This document shows, one piece after another, positions 1 to 6,616 of a stretch of 7,644 bases of DNA. The translations under genes were made by a program, and so were the position numbers. The notes under the pieces are model-generated. The model worked only from the letters and a program-made list of their open reading frames with translations. It was not told the origin of the DNA and did not search any database. The DNA lies in the NCBI GenBank assembly GCA_937893785.1, contig CALCSP010000670.1, positions 1 to 7,644 on the forward strand, in the 5' to 3' direction. The DNA comes from an uncultured Verrucomicrobiales bacterium. GTDB lineage: Bacteria > Verrucomicrobiota > Verrucomicrobiia > Verrucomicrobiales > DEV007. Each line of letters opens with the position of its first letter. Within the stretch, counting starts at the first letter, position 1.

Positions 1-1
1 G

Positions 2-2230
2 ACTGCCTACAACAGAATGACCACCCTTGCCGCCGGCAATATCTCTGATCCCGAAAACTACCGGGAGCTTTCTGGCCACCTTGATATCAGTGCGTTTATT
101 GATTACATGCTGATGAATTTCTATATCGGCAACCGTGACTGGGATGGTCATAACTGGAGAGCCGCCGGCCAGGGACCGGATGGTGAGCCGTTCCGGTTCT
201 TCCCGTGGGATTCCGAATTTGCCATTTCTCCAAACGGCGCAGGAGCAATCCAGAATCCCTCGCCATTGTCGGCAGCATTAAACACGAATGTCACCTCAAA
301 AAACGGTAATAATAGGCCGAGTGGAATTCATCAGGATCTTACCGCAAATGATGAATACCGGCTACAGTTTGCCGATCACGCACATCGACACATGTTCAAT
401 GGCGGACCGCTGAGTCCCGAGGGGGCGACAGCAATCTGGAAACGCCGCTCGGAAAAAATGTTCCTGCCCATCATTGCTGAATCAGCACGTTGGGGAGACT
501 ACCGAAGAGATGTTCAGGCAGGCTCACAGTGGAATTCCTCGCAATACGACCTGTACACGAGGAATAAGCACTACCTACCTGACCAGCAATGGATATTAGA
601 AACCTACCTTAAACAACGCCGTGATGTGGTCCTCAGTCAGCTTCGCTCCCGAGGACTTTATCCTGAAATTCCTCCGCCGGCGTATGATCGACATGGCGGA
701 TCGGTGCCTGCTGGCTTCCTTCTCACAATGACGAACCCTAGTAACCTAGGCACTATTTACTTTACGACTGACGGGTCAGACCCTAGAACCACCAGCTCAA
801 CAGAGCCTCCGGATGAAATAGTCCTGATGGGTGAAAATGCACCAGCCAAGGTCCTCATACAAAACGCCGAGACCGGTCTGGGAACCACTTGGACAAACGT
901 CAATTTTGATGACTCAAACTGGAAAAACGGGGAAACAGGGATCGGCTTTGAAATCACAGGGTCTCTCTATGATCCACTTACCAACCTGTATGTCCCTGAA
1001 ATGCATAGAACCAACTCATCCTGCCTGATCAGGATTCCGTTCTCTATTCCTGATCAGGAAACGCTCAGTTCAATCACGCAGCTAACCCTCAACATGAAGT
1101 TTGATGACGGATACAGTGCCTTCATTAACGGCGTTTATGCTGGTGGCAGGAATAACCCGGTCAGCCTTTCCTGGAACTCACGTGCCACCGCATCCAATCC
1201 TGACGCACGGGCTATTGTCTATGAGCCACTGGATATTTCATTGGTAATTCCGGAGCTAAAGGTCGGTAACAACATGCTGGCAATACAGGGCATGAATATA
1301 TCAGTTGCCAGCAGCGACTTTCTAATTGTCCCGAAACTCACTTATTCCACCGCACCCCCTAATGGTGTCTCACCTTCTGCAAAAGCCTACACCGTACCAT
1401 TCGCACTGAATTCAAGCGGACCGGTTCATGCTCGTATCCTTGAAAATGGAACATGGTCTGCACTCAATAGTGCTGATTTTATCGTGGGCAATCCGGCTAA
1501 CAGCAATAACCTTGTCATCTCAGAACTGCACTACAACCCGCAGGGGCCAGAAGAAGCAGGAGAATTTATTGAACTGATGAATATCTCCAACCAACCGATC
1601 CAACTTGCCGGAGTTCACTTCTCCGAAGGGCTGGACTATACATTTCCCTCAACAAGCGAGCTCGCAGCAAACAGTTACATTGTGCTGACACCTGACGATT
1701 ACAACGGCAACTTGGATAATGGAGGTGAAAAGATCACATTGCTAGATGCCACAGGATTGGTCATAGAAAGCTTTTCCTACAATGATCGTGTCCCATGGCC
1801 CGAAGCACCAGACGGCCGTGGACCCAGCCTTGTGAGGATAGCTCCTCAGGAAAAACTCGATGGCGACCTTCCATCAAGTTGGCGATCCAGCAGCATGAAT
1901 GGAGGTAACCCCGGTTCATCAGATGCCACAACCTTTGACGGCAATGACATTATTTCCTACGCCATGGGGCCCAACCCTTCGATTAAAACAGTTACCGAAA
2001 ACGGGCAACTCAGCCTTGATTACACTCGAAACCTCTCTGCAGACGACATCATCTATACAGTAGAAGTGTCTAAAGATATGGTTTTATGGCAAAGTGGAAA
2101 CTCCTTCACCAGAACCATTGATCAACAGCCACCCAGTCCCAACGGCACCTCACTTATCCTCGTGCGCTCACTTATTCCTCTTGCCGATGAGCCCAGGCAA
2201 TACCTGCGCTTACGAGTAAGCCTTCGTTAA
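2..2230 (+). CDS. CotH kinase family protein with chitobiase-like, lamin-tail and C-terminal beta modules (5' truncated)
   Basis: The reading frame is already open at the left edge (TAYNR precedes the first ATG at 17), so the N-terminus, including any signal peptide and the start of the kinase fold, is missing. Residues below count from that ATG. Residues 1-215 match the C-terminal half of the CotH protein-kinase-like fold: GNRDWDGHNW (38-47) and FRFFPWDSEFAI (59-70) fit the conserved Asp/Asn and WD motifs expected at the active site. Residues 220-262 (IYFTTDGSDPR) start a chitobiase/hexosaminidase C-terminal-like domain that seems to resume at 455-490 (SAKAYTVPFAL, then VHARI and WSAL). About 268-445 is an inserted beta-rich, galactose-binding-like domain. 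Residues 497-610 are a lamin-tail domain (ISELHYNP, GEFIELMN). Residues 663-737 are a final beta module (TVEVSKDMVLW). Such multidomain CotH proteins are common in PVC bacteria and probably act outside the cytoplasm; the substrate is unknown. The stop is TAA, facing the permease gene 13 bp away. Confidence 0.88.
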   Translation, partial: TAYNRMTTLAAGNISDPENYRELSGHLDISAFIDYMLMNFYIGNRDWDGHNWRAAGQGPDGEPFRFFPWDSEFAISPNGAGAIQNPSPLSAALNTNVTSKNGNNRPSGIHQDLTANDEYRLQFADHAHRHMFNGGPLSPEGATAIWKRRSEKMFLPIIAESARWGDYRRDVQAGSQWNSSQYDLYTRNKHYLPDQQWILETYLKQRRDVVLSQLRSRGLYPEIPPPAYDRHGGSVPAGFLLTMTNPSNLGTIYFTTDGSDPRTTSSTEPPDEIVLMGENAPAKVLIQNAETGLGTTWTNVNFDDSNWKNGETGIGFEITGSLYDPLTNLYVPEMHRTNSSCLIRIPFSIPDQETLSSITQLTLNMKFDDGYSAFINGVYAGGRNNPVSLSWNSRATASNPDARAIVYEPLDISLVIPELKVGNNMLAIQGMNISVASSDFLIVPKLTYSTAPPNGVSPSAKAYTVPFALNSSGPVHARILENGTWSALNSADFIVGNPANSNNLVISELHYNPQGPEEAGEFIELMNISNQPIQLAGVHFSEGLDYTFPSTSELAANSYIVLTPDDYNGNLDNGGEKITLLDATGLVIESFSYNDRVPWPEAPDGRGPSLVRIAPQEKLDGDLPSSWRSSSMNGGNPGSSDATTFDGNDIISYAMGPNPSIKTVTENGQLSLDYTRNLSADDIIYTVEVSKDMVLWQSGNSFTRTIDQQPPSPNGTSLILVRSLIPLADEPRQYLRLRVSLR

Positions 2231-2243
2231 AGACGTATCAATC

Positions 2244-3599
2244 CTAATCCCTGAGGGCCTTGGCTGGATCAAGTCGAGCCACCATGTAGGCGGGTGGCAA
2301 GGCAGCCAGCGTGCAGAGGACAAAGGCACCGATACATATGATGGTGAGGTCACTGGAAACAATCTGCGAAGGAATTTCCGAAACCCCATACATCTCCTCG
2401 GGAAAAATCCTTAGCCCCATAGTCTCAGCCAAGAAATCGCGCAGACTATTTCGGTAATGCAATACCAGTGACGCAATACCCAACCCACACACCGACCCAA
2501 TAAATCCAACGATCATTCCCTGCCCGATGAATACACCAACAATCTGCCAGACCCTTGCACCTAAGGCCTTCATGACACCAATCTCCTGACGTTTCTGGAC
2601 CGTCACGGTAATCATCGTATTCATTGTGCTAAAAGCCGCTACAAGAACGATGAAGAAAAGTACAAAATACATCATGCCCCGTTCATTACGCACGGTATCA
2701 AAAAGCTGCTTATTACGCTGAATCCATGTCTCTGCAGCCCAGTTAACGGGAAGCTGCGGACGGACACGCTCTCTGTTTACCAAGTCTGCAAGAAAAGGAT
2801 CTTCCAGCTCAAGGGCAATGCCATGTACATCAACATCCAGTTCATATAGATCCTGCCCGATTTCTAACGGGACCAGTATCATGTCTCCATAGCGAACCGA
2901 GTCAAAAATTCCGGTTACCACTAGGTCCTTGGGGGTCTGAATACTCTCGGTAAGCTCCTTGACCCGATCTCTGAGCTCCTCATCACTTAGTTCATCATTA
3001 TCGGATGCAGCCAGCAGGTCGCCTACTATCGGAGCAACATCCACTGTCGAGAAAGCCTCAATGTGTGATCCAATGCCGACACCTGGGTTATTGCGGGCAA
3101 ACTGCAAGGAAACCAGACACCCAAACTTCCCTTCATTGGCACTATAGCCGAGGTCAAACTCCCCGTCCTGAAGAATGTCGCCGATGCGAGAGCTCAATGA
3201 ACCCGCATCCTCTGACACTCCCATCATCATCAATGCCGACTGACGCCTTGCATTCTCCGGTCCAAACTGAAGCAAGACTTGACCCATTACATAGGGATCT
3301 GCATTTACCACGCCGGGAATGCCCTGCAAGTTGTCCCTGATAATATCCCATCTCCCTTGTGTAGGATCATGGACATGATTATCGACTAACCGATTCTGCT
3401 CAACACGCAAATGTGGTTCAAAGCCAAGAATTAACTGTTCAAGCCTTTTCTCAAAACCCGTCATCACGGCAATGACAACAATCAACACAGTCACGCCAAG
3501 CGTGACGCCCACTACAGAGATCAAAGTAATAATCGAGACATAGGTCTTCCTAGGCTTCAGATAGCGGAGAGCTATAAATAGGCTGAAGTTCTTAAGCAC
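2244..3599 (-). CDS. LolC/LolE-family lipoprotein-releasing ABC transporter permease
   Basis: 451 residues, normal length for the family, ending in TAG. The family forms the inner-membrane part of the LolCDE complex, which extracts mature lipoproteins from the inner membrane for delivery to the outer membrane, using the ATPase LolD. The layout is typical of MacB/FtsX-type permeases: N-terminal FIALRYLKPRK, TM1 at about 21-47, a large periplasmic domain (48-308), then TM2 (309-333), TM3 (350-381) and TM4 (417-440). The cytoplasmic loop QKRQEIGVMKALGA (335-348) and terminal ARLDPAKALRD are family hallmarks, as is TWIQRNKQLF (291-300). An acidic stretch at about 196-222 may be a lineage-specific insertion. 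The start is GTG, with no in-frame ATG upstream before a stop and no clear Shine-Dalgarno. It lies 66 bp downstream of lysS, probably in the same transcript. No lolD follows; the next gene is convergent. LolC and LolE cannot be told apart here, so no symbol is given. Confidence 0.92.
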   Translation of the reverse strand: MLKNFSLFIALRYLKPRKTYVSIITLISVVGVTLGVTVLIVVIAVMTGFEKRLEQLILGFEPHLRVEQNRLVDNHVHDPTQGRWDIIRDNLQGIPGVVNADPYVMGQVLLQFGPENARRQSALMMMGVSEDAGSLSSRIGDILQDGEFDLGYSANEGKFGCLVSLQFARNNPGVGIGSHIEAFSTVDVAPIVGDLLAASDNDELSDEELRDRVKELTESIQTPKDLVVTGIFDSVRYGDMILVPLEIGQDLYELDVDVHGIALELEDPFLADLVNRERVRPQLPVNWAAETWIQRNKQLFDTVRNERGMMYFVLFFIVLVAAFSTMNTMITVTVQKRQEIGVMKALGARVWQIVGVFIGQGMIVGFIGSVCGLGIASLVLHYRNSLRDFLAETMGLRIFPEEMYGVSEIPSQIVSSDLTIICIGAFVLCTLAALPPAYMVARLDPAKALRD

Positions 3600-3660
3600 T
3601 GAAAAACGAAAATATTTTTTGTATCCCGGAAGCCAAGGAAGTATCCGGCACTTTATTCAT
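3592..3660 (-). CDS. possible 22-codon leader ORF overlapping the lolC/E start
   Basis: ATG at 3660-3658 opens a 22-codon frame ending in TAA at 3594-3592. It begins MNKVPDTSLASG and ends IQKIFSFFSA. A purine-rich GGGGGAAGG, partly overlapping the end of lysS, lies 9 nt upstream of the ATG and could act as a ribosome binding site. The frame runs through the GTG start of the permease gene (3599-3597) and stops 3 nt after that codon, so ribosomes ending here could re-initiate on the GTG, which has no evident Shine-Dalgarno of its own. A frameshifted true N-terminus of the permease is another possibility, because IFSFFSA would join smoothly to LKNFSLF. It may also be chance, since the interval is short and AT-rich. 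I recognise no family. Confidence 0.25.
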   Translation of the reverse strand: MNKVPDTSLASGIQKIFSFFSA

Positions 3661-3665
3661 CTTGT

Positions 3666-5171
3666 TTAGCCTTCCCCCGTGGATCGCTTCAATTGCGGAA
3701 AAAGAACAACATCACGTATAGACTCAGCACCGGTCAACATCATGACCAACCGGTCAATTCCAACTCCAATGCCCCCGGCAGGCGGCATGCCGTGTTCAAG
3801 TGCTAACAAGAACTCCTCGTCCACCTTCTGTGTTTCCTCGCCAGCCTGCTGCTCAAGACGCTCGCGCTGCACATCTGGATCGTTAAGTTCGGAATACCCC
3901 GGTGAAATTTCCTGGCCATTGATGATCAACTCGTAAACATCAACCAGTGAGTCATCACTCGTATTTTGCTTAGCAAGCGGTACTAGCTCTTTTGGTAGAT
4001 GTGTGACGTAGAGCGGGTCAAAGGTATGTTCCTCGACCAGTTTTTCAAAAATCTGTTGGGTGACCTCATAATCCTCCATTTCAGCGGACACTTCCACGCC
4101 GAGTTCCTCACATTTACGCCGTCGCTCATCGGGAGAAATATCAAACCAGTCATCACCGGCAACCTCCTTGATAAGCTCATGGTAAGGGGCACGCTTCCAT
4201 GGCCTTGCAAGGTTAATGGTTCTTGTCAGTTCTCCTTCAGAGTTACGATGCTCAATTTCAAGCCCCCCGCAGAATTTTTCGGCTAGGCTGCAAACCATTT
4301 CCTCAACGAGGTCTGCCATGGCCTCAAAGTCAGCATAGGCCCAGTAAGCCTCGAGCATCGTGAACTCGGGGTTATGACGGCGACTAATGCCCTCATTGCG
4401 GAAGTTTCGATTCAGCTCAAAAACCTTGGTCATGCCTCCCACAAGTAATCGTTTCAGAAACAGCTCAGGGGCAATGCGCATATAAAGCGGCATTCCGAGG
4501 GCGTTATGAAACGTCTCAAAAGGCTGTGCAGCGGCCCCTCCGGGAACATCCTGCAGCATAGGTGTCTCAACCTCCAAAAATCCCCTGCTCTGAAGAAACA
4601 TCCTGATCTCATTTACCATCAATGAACGTTTCAGGAAAATTTCCCGACTACTTTCATTGGACATCAGGTCTAGATATCTCTGTCGGTAACGCGTCTCCTT
4701 ATCCGCCAAGCCATGATACTTGTCAGGCATCGGACGCAATGACTTTGATAGAACGCTAAAGGTCTCAGTTTTGACGGTCGGTTCGCCCACCTTGGTATTG
4801 AAAGTCTCACCCTCAATGGCAATCCAGTCACCTAGGTCGAGCTGACTGAAAATCTCAAATTGTTCATCACCGACCGCCTTGGCATTCAAATAACACTGGA
4901 TACGGCCCTGGAAATCGGAAACATCAAAGAAATGACTTTTTCCCATGTCACGGTGTGCGGTAATTCGGCCGGCAATCCTAACCTTTACCCCCTCTTTAAA
5001 CCCTGCTCGAAGGTCGCTGATTTCGTGATCAATCTCAAAGCGTTCGCCAAATGGATTGACACCGAGTTCCCTCAAGCGTGCAAGCTTCTCGCGCCGTACG
5101 GCAATCAGCTCAGCTTCCGTGCTCTTTGTTACTGGATCTGGTTCATTAGGCATGCGATGCATACAAAACAT
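3666..5171 (-). CDS. lysS: lysyl-tRNA synthetase, class II
   Basis: 501 residues, close to the usual ~500 of bacterial class II LysRS. It charges tRNA-Lys with lysine in the cytoplasm using ATP. After an N-terminal helix (RREKLARLRELGVNPFG, 26-42) comes the OB-fold anticodon-binding domain (about 63-145, VKVRIAGRI, DFQGRIQCYL). The class II catalytic core follows: motif 1 around FLEVETPML (198-206), RIAPELFLKRLLVGG (232-246), motif 2 RNEGISRRHNPEF (258-270), the lysine-pocket region INGQEISPGYSELND (417-431), and motif 3 GIGVGIDRLVMML (467-479), ending IRDVVLFPQLKR. All expected motifs are intact. The start is uncertain among ATGs at 5171, 5162 and 5153. None has a strong Shine-Dalgarno. The third gives MPNEPDPVTK and fits the family best, so the mature protein may be 495 residues. 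It heads the lysS-lolC/E pair. Confidence 0.97.
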   Translation of the reverse strand: MFCMHRMPNEPDPVTKSTEAELIAVRREKLARLRELGVNPFGERFEIDHEISDLRAGFKEGVKVRIAGRITAHRDMGKSHFFDVSDFQGRIQCYLNAKAVGDEQFEIFSQLDLGDWIAIEGETFNTKVGEPTVKTETFSVLSKSLRPMPDKYHGLADKETRYRQRYLDLMSNESSREIFLKRSLMVNEIRMFLQSRGFLEVETPMLQDVPGGAAAQPFETFHNALGMPLYMRIAPELFLKRLLVGGMTKVFELNRNFRNEGISRRHNPEFTMLEAYWAYADFEAMADLVEEMVCSLAEKFCGGLEIEHRNSEGELTRTINLARPWKRAPYHELIKEVAGDDWFDISPDERRRKCEELGVEVSAEMEDYEVTQQIFEKLVEEHTFDPLYVTHLPKELVPLAKQNTSDDSLVDVYELIINGQEISPGYSELNDPDVQRERLEQQAGEETQKVDEEFLLALEHGMPPAGGIGVGIDRLVMMLTGAESIRDVVLFPQLKRSTGEG

Positions 5172-5208
5172 CGCTTACCCGAAGGGACAAGGGAGAATCC
5201 GCATCCAT

Positions 5209-5223
5209 ATCGTTTTAAACGAT
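5209..5223. promoter_or_regulatory. 15-bp palindrome upstream of lysS
   Basis: The sequence ATCGTTT-T-AAACGAT is a perfect 7-bp inverted repeat around a single central base. It lies in the 56-bp gap between the stop of the repeat-protein gene and the lysS start, ending 37 bp upstream of the most distal lysS ATG. One unpaired base is too small for an RNA hairpin loop, so a DNA-binding site is more likely than a terminator. No regulator is known, and chance occurrence in AT-rich DNA remains possible. Confidence 0.3.
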
Positions 5224-5227
5224 GCCC

Positions 5228-6535
5228 TTAATTGCGCTCTACCCGGTAAAAACCTCGTGAAAAGGACGGATTTATGACTTCAAAGGGGCCAAAAGAGGTC
5301 ATGGTGCCCCCTGAAAGGATGCTGTCATCAACATCCTGATCCCAGTCCCTAAGGTCAGGTGAATAGAATAAGGTGTATGTCTGACCGGGCTCGCTTTTCC
5401 AAGAAAGGGTCAGCATACGGGCTTCCCGGTCATAAACGTAAGATTTGATTTCCAGTCCGTCAGCTGCTGCCTCGCTACCCTCAAATTGGATTTCGGAAAA
5501 CTGCATTGCTTCAGCGGCAGCCCCATCCCTGAGCGATCGCACCAGGAATTTATAGGAGGCATAGCTTACTGAGTTATTGAATGTGACAGGCTCTGACTGG
5601 GTAAACCTCGCCGTGGGAAGGATCAGGTTTCCAGAAGCCACCGGGACCCATTGCTCCGATTTTCCATCTGAGTGTTCAACGCTTCGTATCCGAGCATTGG
5701 TGGCGAATAATTCCCAGCTAACCGGATCACGGCCAGAGAAGTCATTTGCCGATGTCATGGTAAAACCCCTCACTATGGCGCGACCAATGCCAGGGGTAAC
5801 AATAAAACCGGAATTTGCCCTTCCAAAGTTCAGATATTTTGTATTCACGTTGCCGTCAATGCAGCGAAAAACCTCCTCAGTGACCGGCGAACTGCTCTCG
5901 GCGGATCCGCGGTGAACGGGAATAATCAAGTCACCGGCAGCAAGAACGGATCTGCCCTGCGCGTCAGGTAACGTAAAAAATTCAATCTCCGAGAATTGCA
6001 TGGAATTAGCACGAGGCGAATCCTTGAGCTGTGTAACTAGGAAGCAATAGGAAGAATAACTGACATTGTTTCCAAAACTCACGACAGGAGCAGGTGAGAA
6101 TCGAACATCGGGAAGTGATCGTTCGCCACTGGCAATCAGTATCCACGTCTCAGCATTACCCGCACTATGCTCTTCGCTGGTGATCGCGTCATTCGTGCCA
6201 TAAATTGCGTAGGCTGCTGGATCGCGAGGAGTTTCATCATTGGCGGTAGAAATCCGGAAACTTTGGACCGCAGCCGCCCCGGAGGAAGGTGTCACGATAA
6301 AACCTGAATTTTCCCGCCCGAAATTAAGGTATTTGGTGTTGATGTTTCCATCGATGGCATTGGCAACCCCTTCACTTAATGGAGAACTGCTGCGGGAGGA
6401 AAAGTCCTCATCAATGGCGATAATAAAATCACCGGGCGCGAGCAATGGCCGGGCATCGACTCGGCAATGCAAACAAGTTAAGCACAAAAAAATAAAGAGA
6501 AGAGGCCTGCATGGACGTGATTGTGGCGTTATCAT
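5228..6535 (-). CDS. secreted protein with two tandem discoidin-like domains and a C-terminal beta module
   Basis: 435 residues from the ATG at 6535. The same frame is open further upstream to 6703, but that extension would overlap the divergent gene, and this ATG directly precedes a signal peptide: R7 and R10, a hydrophobic core at 11-22 (PLLFIFLCLTCL), and a probable cleavage near VDA (26-28). The mature part holds two homologous repeats, 32-187 and 198-351, resembling the F5/8 type C (discoidin, galactose-binding) fold. Each carries a GD-x-II start, an NTKYLNFGR-x-NSGFIVTP core, a TSAND/STAND...RDP stretch, a TN...EHS segment, an NSVSY/NNVSY-type strand and an MQFSEI ending. Residues 361-435 form a small beta module (LTLSWKSEPGQTYTLFYSPDLRDW). 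Such domains often bind carbohydrate or surface ligands, but no catalytic residues are recognisable and the function is unknown. The gene is divergent from the dehydrogenase and 56 bp upstream of lysS. No clear Shine-Dalgarno is seen. Confidence 0.85.
   Translation of the reverse strand: MITPQSRPCRPLLFIFLCLTCLHCRVDARPLLAPGDFIIAIDEDFSSRSSSPLSEGVANAIDGNINTKYLNFGRENSGFIVTPSSGAAAVQSFRISTANDETPRDPAAYAIYGTNDAITSEEHSAGNAETWILIASGERSLPDVRFSPAPVVSFGNNVSYSSYCFLVTQLKDSPRANSMQFSEIEFFTLPDAQGRSVLAAGDLIIPVHRGSAESSSPVTEEVFRCIDGNVNTKYLNFGRANSGFIVTPGIGRAIVRGFTMTSANDFSGRDPVSWELFATNARIRSVEHSDGKSEQWVPVASGNLILPTARFTQSEPVTFNNSVSYASYKFLVRSLRDGAAAEAMQFSEIQFEGSEAAADGLEIKSYVYDREARMLTLSWKSEPGQTYTLFYSPDLRDWDQDVDDSILSGGTMTSFGPFEVINPSFSRGFYRVERN
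5483..5944 (-). repeat. discoidin-like coding repeat 2
   Basis: Second homologous segment (residues 198-351), beginning LAAGDLIIPVH and ending MQFSEIQF. Compared with repeat 1, the IIAID opening has become IIPVH, while the central NTKYLNFGR and NSGFIVTP are unchanged. The repeats are separated by a ~10-residue linker. Confidence 0.85.
5975..6442 (-). repeat. discoidin-like coding repeat 1
   Basis: First of two in-frame homologous segments of the secreted protein (residues 32-187). It begins LAPGDFIIAID and ends MQFSEIEFF. It shares the NTKYLNFGR core and NSGFIVTP with repeat 2, but many positions in between differ, so the duplication is old rather than recent. Confidence 0.85.
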
Positions 6536-6616
6536 GAAGCTTGGACAGAAAAAGAAAAACTTTTCCACCTGTAACTTAACGAAGGATTCCAAGCTTACAC
6601 ACGATTTTTTTACGAC
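6536..6616. promoter_or_regulatory. divergent intergenic region with a 9-bp inverted repeat
   Basis: These 81 bp separate the starts of the repeat-protein gene (minus) and the dehydrogenase gene (plus), so promoters for both probably lie here or within the 5' coding ends. AAGCTTGGA at 6537-6545 is the exact reverse complement of TCCAAGCTT at 6588-6596, with 42 bp between. The interval includes an A-rich run and a pyrimidine-rich stretch. I see no convincing -35/-10 pair or strong Shine-Dalgarno for either gene. The inverted repeat could be a shared operator, but each arm contains the self-palindromic AAGCTT, which raises the odds of chance. Confidence 0.4.

Noticed and set aside
2231..2243. 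A bidirectional terminator between the convergent CotH and permease genes
   Set aside because: The gap is 13 bp and holds no stem or T-run; nearby CCCTGAGGG has a one-base centre and lies inside the permease coding end.
3005..3340. Plus-strand 111-codon frame opposite the permease
   Set aside because: Antisense to the periplasmic domain of a well-supported gene; the composition is not protein-like and no motif is seen.
3600..3660. A terminator hairpin in the lysS-lolC/E gap (CCGGA...TCCGG, then A/T-rich sequence)
   Set aside because: The stem is only 5 bp with a 13-nt loop and no clean U-tract, and the arrangement fits read-through into the permease gene better.
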